Shown piece after piece: positions 46,847 to 58,187 of a stretch of 64,000 nucleotides of DNA. The stretch lies in assembly GCF_946480385.1 (NCBI RefSeq), contig NZ_CAMLJP010000009.1, forward strand, positions 23,962 to 87,961. The letters run 5' to 3'. A model generated the notes under the pieces. That model was not told where the DNA came from and made no database searches. It saw nothing but the letters and a program-made list of their open reading frames with translations. This DNA comes from an uncultured Azospirillum sp. GTDB lineage: Bacteria; Pseudomonadota; Alphaproteobacteria; Azospirillales; Azospirillaceae. The position numbers were made by a program, and so were the translations under genes. How positions within the stretch are numbered: the first letter of the stretch is position 1; each line of letters opens with the position of its first letter.

Positions 46847-47729
46847 CCTGACCTCCGCCCTGCCGCCGGCGCAGGGCACCGGCGCGCGCATCGCCCGCTG
46901 GGGCCTGTATCTGATCCTTCTGCTGTTCGCGGCCTATTACCTGCTGCCGCTGCTGCTGATGATCACCACCTCGTTCAAGAGCCCGGAGGAGATCCGCACC
47001 GGCTCGCTGCTGTCGCTGCCGCGCGATTTCAGCCTGGACGCCTGGAGCTATGCCTGGAACCGCGCCCGCATCGGCGCCGATTGCCGCGGCATGGCGCCCT
47101 ATTTCCTCAACTCCATCGTCATCGTCGTACCGGCGGTCGTTATCTCCACCGTGTTCGGGGCGCTGAACGGGTATGCCCTGACCAAGTGGCGGTTCCGCGG
47201 CGCCAACATCGTGTTCGGCATGATCCTGTTCGGCAGCTTCCTGCCGTCGCAGGTGATCCTGCTGCCGATGGCGCAGACGCTGGGCGCGCTCGGGCTGGCC
47301 GGCAGTGCCGGCGGGCTGATCCTGGTCCATGTGGTGTACGGGCTCGCCTTCACCACGCTGTTCTTCCGGAATTATTACGTCAGCATCCCCGACGATCTGG
47401 TGAAGGCGGCGACCATCGACGGCGCCGGCTTCTTCCAGATCTTCACCAAGATCATGCTGCCGCTGTCGCTGCCGATCCTGGTGGTGACGATCATCTGGCA
47501 GTTCACCCAGATCTGGAACGACTTCCTGTTCGGGGCGTCCTTCGCGGCGGGCGGCGCCCAGCCGGTGACGGTCGCGCTGAACAACCTCGTCAACACCACC
47601 ACCGGCGTGAAGCAGTACAACGTCGACATGGCGGCGGCGATGATCGCCGGCCTGCCCACCCTCGTCGTCTATGTGCTCGCCGGGAAATACTTCATCCGCG
47701 GTCTGACCGCCGGCTCCGTCAAGGGGTGA
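46839..47729 (+). CDS. gtsC: Glucose ABC transporter permease GtsC
   Basis: 296 residues from GTG 46839, overlapping gtsB by 8 nt, with GGGAGG upstream. Six membrane segments, MalG-type; EAA loop VKAATIDGAGFFQIFTKIMLP. Second permease of the glucose system. It is followed by gtsD 7 bp later. Confidence 0.9.
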   Translation: MSSLTSALPPAQGTGARIARWGLYLILLLFAAYYLLPLLLMITTSFKSPEEIRTGSLLSLPRDFSLDAWSYAWNRARIGADCRGMAPYFLNSIVIVVPAVVISTVFGALNGYALTKWRFRGANIVFGMILFGSFLPSQVILLPMAQTLGALGLAGSAGGLILVHVVYGLAFTTLFFRNYYVSIPDDLVKAATIDGAGFFQIFTKIMLPLSLPILVVTIIWQFTQIWNDFLFGASFAAGGAQPVTVALNNLVNTTTGVKQYNVDMAAAMIAGLPTLVVYVLAGKYFIRGLTAGSVKG

Positions 47730-47736
47730 TCTTCCG

Positions 47737-48846
<1,110 letters not shown>

Positions 48847-48884
48847 ACTGACGCCCGGCTTTCCCGGCCGGAGCACTTATCCCC

Positions 48885-48936
48885 GACAGGGCCGTTCGCC
48901 TCTTCTCATAGCTTGGGAGAGGCGAACGGCCCTGTC
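48885..48936 (+). terminator. Terminator of gtsBCD
   Basis: A perfect 19-bp stem: left arm 48885-48903 (GACAGGGCCGTTCGCCTCT) with its reverse complement at 48918-48936, loop 14 nt. Followed by GTCGTTTCGG. Confidence 0.75.
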
Positions 48937-49181
48937 GTCGTTTCGGCGGCCCGAATCCCTGATGCGGACCCGACAGAAAAATTTTTGCCCGGCCATCGTG
49001 ATTTCCGGCGCCGCTGACGGTTATCAGGCCGGCTCAGTCCGCCCGCGGGGCGGGACGCCGACCTCTGGCTGTCACCGGTCAAGAACCGGAAGGGGCGCAT
49101 GGCCGTTACGGACCGTCGCCCATAAGACCGCGCGACAATTCGTTCCGACACGGCATCCGTTCCGATACGAGGAATGCGCTG
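48937..49181. other. Upstream region of the paoABC-like operon
   Basis: About 245 bp without a gene. Direct repeat CGTTCCGACACG (49141-49152) and CGTTCCGATACG (49158-49169), 11 of 12 matching, 17 bp apart, immediately upstream of paoA. Possible regulator or promoter element; nothing else clear. Confidence 0.4.
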
Positions 49182-49708
<527 letters not shown>

Positions 49709-49712
<4 letters not shown>

Positions 49713-50698
49713 ACCTCTTCACCTACGAACGGGCATCCGACGCGTCCGCCGCCATCGAGCTGGCGAAGGGCAACGCCGCGGCTCGCTATCTCGGCGGCGG
49801 CACCAATCTGGTCGACCTGATGCGCGAGACGGTCGAGCGGCCGGAGATGCTGGTCGATGTCACCGGCCTGCCGCGCGGGATCGAGCCGCGCGCCGACGGC
49901 GGTCTGCTGATCGGGGCGGCGGCGACCAACACCGCGCTGGCCGCCGATGGCCATGTGCGCAGGCATTACCCGGTCCTCGCCCGCGCGATCCTTGCCGGGG
50001 CCAGCGCCCAGATCCGCAACATGGCGACGGTCGGCGGCAACATCCTGCAACGCACCCGCTGCCGCTACTTCTACGACACTGCTGCGGCCTGCAACAAGCG
50101 GCAGCCGGGCGCCGGCTGCGACGCCCGCGACGGCTTCAACCGCTACCACGCGATCCTCGGCGCGTCGCCGGCCTGCGTCGCCACCCATCCGTCCGACATG
50201 TGCGTGGCGCTCGCCGCACTCGACGCGATGGTGCATCTGGACGGTCCGGCCGGGCCGCGCAACATCGCGCTTGCCGACCTGCACCGCCTGCCGGGAGACC
50301 GGCCGGACATCGAGACCGAGCTGAAGCCGGGCGAGCTGATCACCGCGGTCGAGATCCCGCCCCTGCCCTTCGCCCGCCGCTCCACCTACCGCAAGGTGCG
50401 TGACCGGGCGAGCTATGCTTTCGCGCTGGTCTCGGTCGCAGCCGCTCTCGACATCGACGACAGCGGCGTGGTGCGCGACGTAAGGCTGGCGCTCGGCGGC
50501 GTCGCCCACAAGCCGTGGCGGGCCTCGGCGGCCGAAGCGGCGCTGAAGGGCCGGCCGGCCAACCGGGAGAGCTTCCACGCCGCCGCGGAGGCGGAGTTGG
50601 CCGCCGCGACCGGGCTTCGCGACAACGCCTTCAAGATCGAACTGGCGAAACGGACGATCGTCGCCGTCCTCGGCGAGCTGACGGGAGACGACGCATGA
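49709..50698 (+). CDS. paoB: FAD-binding subunit with 4Fe-4S site (PaoB-like)
   Basis: 329 residues. FAD-binding domain 5 with the GGGTNLVDLM motif and the family loop with an extra cysteine set (TRCRYFYD, AACNKRQ, GAGCDARDG, SPACVATHPSDM), which in E. coli PaoB holds a [4Fe-4S] cluster. Coupled to paoA and to paoC by 4-nt overlaps. Confidence 0.9.
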
Positions 50699-52980
50699 GC
50701 ATGCAATCCGACTCCGCAAACACCCTGCCCGGTCGCTGGCAGCCGGCGATCACGCAGGATACCCTCATTCAAAAGCATGGCGCACTGGGCCAGCCGGTCT
50801 CGCGCATCGACGGGCCGCTGAAGGTTCAGGGCAAGGCTCAATTCGCCGCCGAGTTTCCTTATGAGGGACTCTGCCACGCCGCACTCGCCTACAGCACCGT
50901 CGCACGCGGGCGGATCACGGCGCTCGACACCGCGGCAGCCGAAGCGGCTCCCGGCGTCGTGCTGGTCATGACCCACCGCAACGCGCCGCGGATGAAGGCG
51001 CCGTCGCTGATGATGTCCTCGCCGACCGCCGCCGGGGCGAGCGACCTGCCGGTCATGCAGGATGACGAAATCCACTGGAACGGCCAGCCCATCGCCGTCG
51101 TCCTCGCCGAGACGCAGGAGCAGGCCGACCATGCCGCCTCGCTGGTGACGGCCGACTATGCGCCGCTGCCGGCGGTGACGTCCTTCGACGAGGCGAAGAA
51201 GACGCCGCGCCAGCTGGACAACCTCCTGGGCCAGCCGCCGGTGATGGAGATCGGCAACGCCGAGGCCGCTCTGAAAGGCGCGGCGGTGCAGGTGGACCAG
51301 ATCTACCGGACGCCGCGCCACAACCACAATGCCATCGAGCTGCATGCGGCGACCGTCGCCTGGACCGGTGACGAGCTGCGGGTGCATGACGCAAGCCAGC
51401 TTCTCGACCTGACGGCGGGGCAGCTGGCCGATATTTTCGGTCTGGAGCCGGACAAGGTCCGGGTTTCCTCCCCCTTCGTCGGCGGCGGCTTCGGCGGCAA
51501 GTGCCTGTGGGACCACCAGATCCTCGCCTGTGCCGCCGCCAAGCTCGCCGGCCGACCGGTGCGCATCATGCTGTCGCGCGAGGGGGTGTTCCGCATCGTC
51601 GGCGGCCGGACGGTGACGGAGCAGCGCGTGGCACTGGGCGCCAGCGCCGACGGCCGGCTGGACGCGCTGATCCACACCGGCATCGTGGCGATGACCACCC
51701 ACAACTCCTGTCCGGAACAGTTCACCTTCCCCGCCCGCCACCTCTATGCCGCCAAGTCCATCCGGCTGGCCCAGGAGGTCGCCGACATGGACATGCTGGC
51801 GAACACCTTCATGCGGGCGCCCGGCGAATCCGTCGGCACCTTCGCGCTGGAATGCGCGATCGACGAACTGGCTTCAACGCTCGGTCTCGACCCCATCGAG
51901 CTGCGCCGGCGCATCGAGCCGGAGAAGGATCCGACCAGCGGCAAGCCCTTCTCCTCCCGCCACCTGATCGCGGCCTATGAAAAGGGCGCGGCGAGGTTCG
52001 GCTGGGACCGCCGCAGTAAGACGCCGCGCCAGCGGCGGGACGGCGAGTGGCTGATCGGCATGGGCTGCGCGACGGCCACATATCCCTACCACCGCTTCCC
52101 CGGCGGTGCGGCGCGGATCAGGCTGACAGCCGGTGGGCAGGTCACCGTCTCGACCGCGGTGCATGACATGGGCATGGGCACGGCGACGGCCCAGGTCCAG
52201 CACATCGCCGCCCGGCTCGGCGTTCCGATCGGCAACGTCACCTTCGAGTATGGCGACACGAGCCTGCCGCGCGGGGTGATCGCCGGCGGCTCGACCCAGA
52301 CGGCCTCGATCGGCGGCGCCGTCATCGCCGCAGCCGAGGTCTTCGTCGAGGAACTGCTGAAGCTCGCCGGCAACGATTCGCCGCTGGCCGGCCTGTCGCT
52401 CGCCGAGGTCGAGATGCGGGACGGCGGCATCGGCCACCGCGAGGATGCCGCGCGCTTCGAAAGCTACGAATCGATCCTGCGGCGGGCGGCACGCGACGAG
52501 CTGGTCTGCGAGGCCGAAGCCCCACCGCCGGCGGAGATGGGGGCTTTCTCGATGCACTCCTACGGCGCGCAGTTCTGCGAGGTTCGGGTCAGCGAGATCA
52601 CCGGGGAGGTCCGCGTCTCGCGCTTCCTCGGCTCCTTCGACGCCGGCCGCATCCTCAACGCCAAGACGGCGACGAGCCAGTTCAAGGGCGGCATCATCAT
52701 GGGGATCGGGCTGGCGCTGACCGAGGAAACCAACTTCGACCCGCGCAGCGGCCGCATCGTCAACGCCTCGCTGGCCGACTATCACGTGCCGGTGCAGATG
52801 GATGTCCCCGCCATCGAGAACCTCTACACCGACATCCCCGACCCACAGGCGCCGATGGGTGCCCGCGGCATCGGCGAGATCGGCATCACCGGCGTCGGCG
52901 CCGCCGTCGCCAACGCCGTCTACAACGCCACCGGCAAGCGCATCCGCGATCTACCGATCACGCTCGACAAGCTGATGTGA
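50695..52980 (+). CDS. paoC: Molybdopterin-binding subunit (PaoC-like)
   Basis: 761 residues from ATG 50695. Moco-binding xanthine-oxidase family: GGGFGGKCLWDHQ, the MRAPGE block and the catalytic Glu in GARGIGEIGITG near the C-terminus. It oxidises aldehydes (aromatic, in E. coli PaoABC) with hydroxylation by water. No chaperone gene (paoD) follows, so the cofactor must be finished elsewhere. Confidence 0.92.
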   Translation: MSMQSDSANTLPGRWQPAITQDTLIQKHGALGQPVSRIDGPLKVQGKAQFAAEFPYEGLCHAALAYSTVARGRITALDTAAAEAAPGVVLVMTHRNAPRMKAPSLMMSSPTAAGASDLPVMQDDEIHWNGQPIAVVLAETQEQADHAASLVTADYAPLPAVTSFDEAKKTPRQLDNLLGQPPVMEIGNAEAALKGAAVQVDQIYRTPRHNHNAIELHAATVAWTGDELRVHDASQLLDLTAGQLADIFGLEPDKVRVSSPFVGGGFGGKCLWDHQILACAAAKLAGRPVRIMLSREGVFRIVGGRTVTEQRVALGASADGRLDALIHTGIVAMTTHNSCPEQFTFPARHLYAAKSIRLAQEVADMDMLANTFMRAPGESVGTFALECAIDELASTLGLDPIELRRRIEPEKDPTSGKPFSSRHLIAAYEKGAARFGWDRRSKTPRQRRDGEWLIGMGCATATYPYHRFPGGAARIRLTAGGQVTVSTAVHDMGMGTATAQVQHIAARLGVPIGNVTFEYGDTSLPRGVIAGGSTQTASIGGAVIAAAEVFVEELLKLAGNDSPLAGLSLAEVEMRDGGIGHREDAARFESYESILRRAARDELVCEAEAPPPAEMGAFSMHSYGAQFCEVRVSEITGEVRVSRFLGSFDAGRILNAKTATSQFKGGIIMGIGLALTEETNFDPRSGRIVNASLADYHVPVQMDVPAIENLYTDIPDPQAPMGARGIGEIGITGVGAAVANAVYNATGKRIRDLPITLDKLM

Positions 52981-52998
52981 TGCTTCGCCGGGTGCGAA

Positions 52999-53017
52999 CT
53001 GTGAATTGAATTCACAG
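52999..53017. promoter_or_regulatory. Perfect 19-bp palindrome upstream of the aldo/keto reductase
   Basis: CTGTGAATTGAATTCACAG is a perfect palindrome around a central G. It lies 18 bp after the paoC stop and 115 bp before the aldo/keto reductase start. It is AT-rich in a GC-rich setting and fits an operator for a dimeric repressor, such as a GntR- or TetR-type protein. Confidence 0.5.
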
Positions 53018-53020
53018 GTG

Positions 53021-53064
53021 ATATGGCGGGAGAGGCGGTTTGCAGACCGCCCTTCCCGCCATAT
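53021..53064 (+). terminator. Bipartite hairpin after paoC
   Basis: ATATGGCGGGA (53021-53031) pairs perfectly with TCCCGCCATAT (53054-53064), and GGCGGT (53034-53039) pairs with ACCGCC (53046-53051). There is no T-run after it. Probably a terminator or attenuator between paoC and the reductase gene. Confidence 0.5.
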
Positions 53065-53131
53065 GTCTGCATGCAACCGAATTGACGCGCCCGAGTAATC
53101 CGCTGCGGCGCTGGTTAGGAGAGTAAACAGG

Positions 53132-53956
53132 ATGCAGACCGTGAACGCGAATGGCGCCGAGATTCCCGCACTGGGCTTCGGCGTGTTCCGCATGTCGGAC
53201 GAGGAAGTGGAGCGGGTGGTTCCGGCGGCGCTGGAATCCGGCTTCCGCCATTTCGACACCGCGCAGATCTACCGCAACGAAGCAGCGCTGGGCCGCGCCT
53301 TGCAAGCCGCCGGTGCCCGTCGCGACGATCTGTTCCTGACCACCAAGGTCTGGGTGGACAAGTACAGCCCCGACCTCTTCGCCGCATCGGTGGATGAGAG
53401 CCTGGAGAAGCTGAAGGTCGACCGGGTCGATCTGCTTCTGCTGCACTGGCCGGCCGATCAGGTCGCCATCGCCGACCAGATCGAAATGCTGAACGCGGTG
53501 CAGGCCGCCGGCAAGACCCGCTTCATCGGCGTCAGCAACCAGAACATCGCCCAGCTGCGGGAATCGGTGCAGCGCAGCCAAGCCCCCATCGTCACCAACC
53601 AGATCGAGGTCCACCCCTATCTCGACCAGAGCGCGATGGCGGCGGCGGCCAGGGAGCTGGGCGTGGCGATCACCGCCTATTACGCGATGGCCGACGGCAA
53701 GGTGCCGCGCGATCCTGACCTGCAGCGGATCGGCGCCAAGTACGGCAAGACGGCGGCCCAGGTGACGCTGCGCTGGCTGATCCAGCAGGGGCACATTGTG
53801 CTGTCCAAGACCGCCAAGCCGGAACGGGTGCCGGAGAACTTCGCGGTGTTCGACTTCACGCTGGACGAGGGCGACATGGCGGCGATTGCGAAGCTGGCGC
53901 AACCGAATGGGCGGATCGTGAGCCCGGCGGGGCTTGCGCCGGTTTGGGACAAGTGA
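53132..53956 (+). CDS. Aldo/keto reductase
   Basis: 274 residues, the DkgB/YafB-like length. The catalytic tetrad is in place: Asp in FDTAQIY, Tyr in the same block, Lys in TTKVW and His in LLLHWPADQ. Uses NADPH to reduce aldehydes such as 2,5-diketogluconate or methylglyoxal; substrate not known. Its gene follows the paoABC-like operon, so both handle aldehydes. No signal peptide. Confidence 0.9.
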   Translation: MQTVNANGAEIPALGFGVFRMSDEEVERVVPAALESGFRHFDTAQIYRNEAALGRALQAAGARRDDLFLTTKVWVDKYSPDLFAASVDESLEKLKVDRVDLLLLHWPADQVAIADQIEMLNAVQAAGKTRFIGVSNQNIAQLRESVQRSQAPIVTNQIEVHPYLDQSAMAAAARELGVAITAYYAMADGKVPRDPDLQRIGAKYGKTAAQVTLRWLIQQGHIVLSKTAKPERVPENFAVFDFTLDEGDMAAIAKLAQPNGRIVSPAGLAPVWDK

Positions 53957-53976
53957 GCGGCGGGGGTTGCGAATAG

Positions 53977-54002
53977 TCCCCTCTCCCCCCGAGGAGAGGG
54001 GA
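53977..54002. terminator. Bidirectional terminator with repeat-family core
   Basis: TCCCCTCTCC (53977-53986) pairs with GGAGAGGGGA (53993-54002). It sits between the convergent reductase and sensor kinase genes. The core matches the palindromic repeat family at 11-79 and 42024-42179. Confidence 0.6.
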
Positions 54003-54015
54003 TCTCTGGATAGGC

Positions 54016-55476
54016 TCACAACATCCGCGGCAGCGTCACCCTGACGCGCAAGCCGCCGCTGGCGCGGTTGCTCAGCTCGATCCGCCCTTGGTGGGCTTCG
54101 ACGATCGACTTCACGATCGACAACCCCAGCCCGCTGCCGCCGGTCTTGCGGTTGCGGGAGCCTTCCAGCCGGACGAAGGGCTTGAAGACGTTGGCGATCT
54201 CCGCCTCCGGGATGCCCGGTCCTTCGTCGCAGACGTCGACGACGATCTCGGCGGCGTCGGCATCGACGGAGACGGTGGCGCGCTCGCCGTATTTGATGGC
54301 GTTGTCGATCAGGTTGGCGAAGGCGCGGCGCAGGCTGGACGGGCGGCCGGCGAGGCGGAGCTGGCGCGGCTGGTCGAAGCGGTCGTTGCGCTCCACCCCG
54401 CCGCCGAAGATGGTGCGGACGGCGGCGAACTGCAGCGGCGGCGGCTCGTGGTAGGTCACCGGCGCGCCGGTGTCGGCGTAATCATCGCACAGGCTCTGCA
54501 GCAGGCTGGCGAAGGCGACCACCTCCACCTCCTCGCGCAGAACGTCGTCGCCGAGGAATTCCAGCGTCGCGGTGACCATCGCCGCCATCTCGTCGATGTC
54601 CGCCATCATCTTGGCGCGCAGCGCGTCGTCATCGACATATTCGGCGCGCAGCCGCAGCCGCGTCGCCGGGGTGCGCAGATCGTGGCTGATCGCCGCCAGC
54701 AGATGGGTGCGCCCCTCCATCAGGTCGCGCAGCGCATTGCGCGCTTGGTTGAAGGCGCGGGCGAGCGAGGCGACCTCCTCCGGCCCATCCTCCGGCAGGG
54801 GGCGGGGGTGCAGGCGGTCGTGCGGACGGGTCGCCTGCTCGGCCAGCGATTCCAGCGGGCGGACCAGCCGGCCGGGCAGCCAGAGCAGGACCGCCAGCGC
54901 CAGACCGAAGGCCGCCAGCCCGGCCAGCACCATTTCGAACGGCGTGCTACGCGGCCGCCAGAAGCGCGGACTGGCGAATTCCAGCCAGCCGCCGCCGGCA
55001 AGCTGGACATAGACGCGGGCGTCGCGCAGCTGGGCCGCGGTGTCCTCCGCCACCAGGGACAGCGATTCGGCGAGTGTCTGGGCATGGGCGGGCTGGAGCG
55101 GCAGCAGGGCGCGCGCGGCAGCGACGAACACCGGACGCGGCGCGTCGGCCACCCCGTCGAGCACCCAGCCCGCAGGCACGGTGGGGGTGCCGGGGGCCTG
55201 CCAGGACACCGACAGATCGGGCAGACCGCTCAGCGCCAGCGCCGGCCCGGCGGCGACGCCGTCCAGCACCGCGCGGTCGGCCGCTTCCACCGCTGCGGCC
55301 ATCGCCGGTCCCAGCCGGTGGGCGGTCAGCAGTTCCCGCGCGCGGTCGTCGACCAGACGCATGCCGACCAGCGCACCGCCATGGGTCAGCGCCAGAAGCG
55401 CGACCATCGCCAACAGGATGCGGTGGCGCAGACGGGCGGCGCGCAGCCGGACCGGCAGCAGACGCTCAAGCGCCAC
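54016..55476 (-). CDS. EnvZ-like sensor histidine kinase (GtrS/GltS-like place)
   Basis: 486 residues: helix 1 (about 20-42), periplasmic sensor (about 43-175), helix 2 (about 180-200), HAMP, DHp with phospho-His in LAAISHDLRTPATRL (about 264), HATPase (NLIDNAIKYG, GGSGLGLSIV). By gene order (regulator, kinase, then gtsA divergent) it fits the glucose-responsive kinase of Pseudomonas, which is inferred. It overlaps the regulator gene by 11 nt. Confidence 0.9.
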   Translation of the reverse strand: MALERLLPVRLRAARLRHRILLAMVALLALTHGGALVGMRLVDDRARELLTAHRLGPAMAAAVEAADRAVLDGVAAGPALALSGLPDLSVSWQAPGTPTVPAGWVLDGVADAPRPVFVAAARALLPLQPAHAQTLAESLSLVAEDTAAQLRDARVYVQLAGGGWLEFASPRFWRPRSTPFEMVLAGLAAFGLALAVLLWLPGRLVRPLESLAEQATRPHDRLHPRPLPEDGPEEVASLARAFNQARNALRDLMEGRTHLLAAISHDLRTPATRLRLRAEYVDDDALRAKMMADIDEMAAMVTATLEFLGDDVLREEVEVVAFASLLQSLCDDYADTGAPVTYHEPPPLQFAAVRTIFGGGVERNDRFDQPRQLRLAGRPSSLRRAFANLIDNAIKYGERATVSVDADAAEIVVDVCDEGPGIPEAEIANVFKPFVRLEGSRNRKTGGSGLGLSIVKSIVEAHQGRIELSNRASGGLRVRVTLPRML

Positions 55477-56227
55477 GGCCGGTCCCGGAACTGGTTCCGG
55501 AGCTGACGGATTCGCCCTGGTCCACCACCGTCGCAGTGAACTGATAGCCGATGCCGCGCACCGTCTTGATCAGGGCCGAGCCGCCCGGCCCTTCCTCCAG
55601 CTTGCGGCGCAGGCGGCTGATCTGGATGTCGATGCTGCGGTCGAAGGGAATCGAAGTGTCGCCGCGGTGCTTCTCCAGCAGTTCGGTGCGCTCCACCACC
55701 TGCGGCGCGCGTTCCAGCAGCGTGCCGAGCAGGGCGTATTCGCCTTGGCTGAGATGCACCACCACCCGGTCGGGCGTGCGCAGTTCCCGCCGCCCCTGGT
55801 CGAGCGACCAGCCGGCGAAGCCCAGCACGCGCGGCCGTTCGCGCACCGGCTCCGGCCCGCCGCAACGGCGCAGGATGGCGCGGATGCGGGCCAGCAGTTC
55901 GCGGGCGCTGAAGGGTTTCACCAGATAATCGTCGGCCCCGACCTCCAGACCGACGATGCGGTCGACCTCGCTGCCCATCGCGGTCAGCATGATGACCGGG
56001 GTCTCCGACTTGGCGCGCAGTCCGCGGCACAGGCTGGTCCCGTCCTCCCCCGGCAGCATGACGTCGAGGATGATGAGGTCGATCGGCCATTGCGCCAGCA
56101 CCCGCGCCATCTCACGCCCGTCGCCGGCGGTGGAGACGCGGAATCCGCTCTTCACCAGGAAATCATGCAGCATGTCCCGGATCTCGGGATCGTCGTCCAC
56201 GACCAGGAGATGGCGTGCGCGCTCCAT
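55466..56227 (-). CDS. OmpR-family response regulator (GltR-like)
   Basis: 253 residues. Receiver domain (LLVVDDDPEIRDM, Asp in LIILDVMLPGEDG, MLTAMG, LVKPFS) and winged helix (about 135-235) with a 20-residue unstructured C-terminus. It is divergent from gtsA, as GltR is from the sugar-transport genes in Pseudomonas. The motif GTAAC-N6-GTAAC upstream of gtsA and gtsB is the candidate binding site. Confidence 0.9.
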   Translation of the reverse strand: MERARHLLVVDDDPEIRDMLHDFLVKSGFRVSTAGDGREMARVLAQWPIDLIILDVMLPGEDGTSLCRGLRAKSETPVIMLTAMGSEVDRIVGLEVGADDYLVKPFSARELLARIRAILRRCGGPEPVRERPRVLGFAGWSLDQGRRELRTPDRVVVHLSQGEYALLGTLLERAPQVVERTELLEKHRGDTSIPFDRSIDIQISRLRRKLEEGPGGSALIKTVRGIGYQFTATVVDQGESVSSGTSSGTGRGA

Positions 56228-56265
56228 GCTTTTCCTTCCCTATTCCGTATGGCGCATTCTTCTTT

Positions 56266-56378
56266 GTTGGCGCCGAGTGTAGCCTCCCCGGCCGGTCCGG
56301 GTACAGTGCGCCGCCAGGGCCGGTTTGTAACGGTTGCGTAACAGCGACGCTGCCGTGAAAAGGCGTTGTTACCAAATA
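56266..56378. promoter_or_regulatory. Regulatory region of gtsA with composite GTAAC motif
   Basis: GTAAC (56327-56331), GTAAC (56338-56342) and GTTACCAAA (56368-56376), the same order and spacing as at 45649-45698. GTTGGCGCCGA (56266-56276) is also shared. The RR gene starts at 56227 on the other strand; gtsA starts at 56468. Confidence 0.75.
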
Positions 56379-56467
56379 ATCCGGGCGTCGAATTGCGTGC
56401 GGGATAGAGTTCCTCAAGCGGCCGAACGGCCAGCCGGAATACCGAACGAAGAAGGGAACAGGGGGAA

Positions 56468-57745
56468 ATGTCCAAGATGCCGTCTCTCAGCACATCGATC
56501 CTCGGCATAACCGCGATCGCCACCGTGATGGCCGGCGCCCTGCTGGCCGCGCCGGCCCAGGCCGAGCCGAAGGTGGAGGTGCTGCATTACTGGACCTCCG
56601 GCGGCGAATCGAAGGCGGCGGGCGCCCTGCGCCAGGACTTCGAAGCGGCGGGCGGCAAGTGGATCGACGCGCCGGTGGCGGGTGGCGGCGGCGACGCGGC
56701 CAGCACCGTCCTGCGCTCCCGCGTGCTGGCCGGCGATCCGCCGAACGCGGTGCAGCTGAAGGGTCCGAACATCAAGGAATGGGCGGCGCAGGGCAAGCTG
56801 GCGACCCTGGACGACGTCGCCAAGGCGGAGAACTGGGACGCCATCCTGCCGCCGCAGATCCGCGACGTGGTGACCTACAAGGGCCATTACTACGCCGTTC
56901 CCGTGAACATCCACCGCGTCAACTGGATGTGGGTCAACCCGCAGGCGATGAAGAAGGCCGGTGTCGAGATCCCCAAGACCTGGGACGAGTTCAACGCCGC
57001 CGCCGAGAAGCTGAAGGCCGCCGGCATCATCCCGCTCGCCCATGGCGGCCAGCCCTGGCAGGAAGGCGCGCTGTTCGAGGATGTGGTCCTCGGCCTCGGC
57101 GGTGCCGACTTCTACCGCAAGGCTCTGGTGGAACTGGACGAGAAGTCGCTGACCAGCGACACGATGGTCAAGGTGTTCGACCAGATGCGCAAGCTGCGCG
57201 GCTATGTCGATGACGGCTTCCCCGGCCGCGAATGGAACCTCGCCGCCGGGCTGCTGATGAACGGGCAGGCCGCCATGCAGATCATGGGCGACTGGGAAAA
57301 GGGCGAGCTGACCGCCGCCGGCAAGGTGCCGGGCAAGGACTTCGTCTGCGCCCATGTGCCGGGCAAGTCGGGCTACATCGTCAATTCCGACAGCTTCGTC
57401 ATGTTCAGCTCGGCCGACCCCGACCGCACCGCCGGCCAGAAGCTGCTGGCCAAGCTGATCCTGGGCAAGAAGTTCCAGGAGACCTTCAACGTGCTGAAGG
57501 GCTCGATCCCCGCCCGCCAGGACATGGCGCGCGACAGCTTCGACGAATGCGCGGTGAAGTCGATGGACGACCTGAAGGCCGCCATCGACAGCAACAGCGC
57601 CGTGCCCTCGATGGCCCACGAGATGGCGGTCCCCGGTGCCGTCCGCGGCGCCTTCCTGGACGTCGTCACCGCCCACTTCAACTCCACCATGTCCTCGCAG
57701 GACGCGGTGAAGCGCCTGGCCGAGGCGGTCGATCTAGCGAAGTAA
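56468..57745 (+). CDS. gtsA: Glucose ABC transporter substrate-binding protein GtsA
   Basis: 425 residues, signal peptide about 1-29 (PAQAEPKV). Follows the Pseudomonas GtsA pattern closely: VEVLHYWTSGGESKAAGAL, APVAGGGGDAASTVL, PVNIHRVNWMWVNP, MPKTWDEF-like IPKTWDEFNAAAEKLKAAGI, and the KGSIPARQD block. Periplasmic sugar binder for GtsBCD, which lie 8-10 kb upstream. It has its own terminator at 57800-57837. Confidence 0.92.
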   Translation: MSKMPSLSTSILGITAIATVMAGALLAAPAQAEPKVEVLHYWTSGGESKAAGALRQDFEAAGGKWIDAPVAGGGGDAASTVLRSRVLAGDPPNAVQLKGPNIKEWAAQGKLATLDDVAKAENWDAILPPQIRDVVTYKGHYYAVPVNIHRVNWMWVNPQAMKKAGVEIPKTWDEFNAAAEKLKAAGIIPLAHGGQPWQEGALFEDVVLGLGGADFYRKALVELDEKSLTSDTMVKVFDQMRKLRGYVDDGFPGREWNLAAGLLMNGQAAMQIMGDWEKGELTAAGKVPGKDFVCAHVPGKSGYIVNSDSFVMFSSADPDRTAGQKLLAKLILGKKFQETFNVLKGSIPARQDMARDSFDECAVKSMDDLKAAIDSNSAVPSMAHEMAVPGAVRGAFLDVVTAHFNSTMSSQDAVKRLAEAVDLAK

Positions 57746-57799
57746 GCTCCGGTTTCTTTTGGTGTCGTCTCTCCTTCTCTGGTGTTGCGCGTGACCTTG

Positions 57800-57837
57800 A
57801 AGCCCCCCTTCCTCCATGGGAGAGGGGCTTTCTTCTT
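57800..57837 (+). terminator. Rho-independent terminator of gtsA
   Basis: AAGCCCC (57800-57806) pairs with GGGGCTT (57824-57830), followed by TCTTCTT. Distance from the gtsA stop is 54 bp. Confidence 0.75.
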
Positions 57838-58187
57838 TCGCCCCGCGAATTGCGGGAGCATCGCGGTTCCGACGGTGAAACAGGATGGCGTCGGGCAGCC
57901 GAAAGTTCGCCGCGGCAATCCGACAGTCGTTCCAGCTCTCTCCGATGGGCCCTGGATGGGTCCGACATGCCGGACTTTTGCCGCCGACTTGCGGCCTGCT
58001 TGCCCCGACCGCGCGGAGGCGAAAGAAGCCGGCGCGCACGCAAGGCAAATGACCGCCGTCCGACAGGCAATCGGGGCATTAGCGCCGGAGCAATCTCTCT
58101 AGAATCTCTTTAGAAATTTATCGGTTCCGCCGACTTCCGCTAACGTATTTACCGGCCTTCCCGTCGGGAACATCATTGGTGGGCGAA
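57838..58187. other. Intergenic region with tandem 11-bp repeat
   Basis: 350 bp without a supported gene. AATCTCTCTAG (58092-58102) and AATCTCTTTAG (58103-58113) are tandem 11-bp repeats, one mismatch, in an AT-rich stretch before the glycosyltransferase gene. One helical turn spacing suggests a regulator site or promoter part. Confidence 0.4.
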
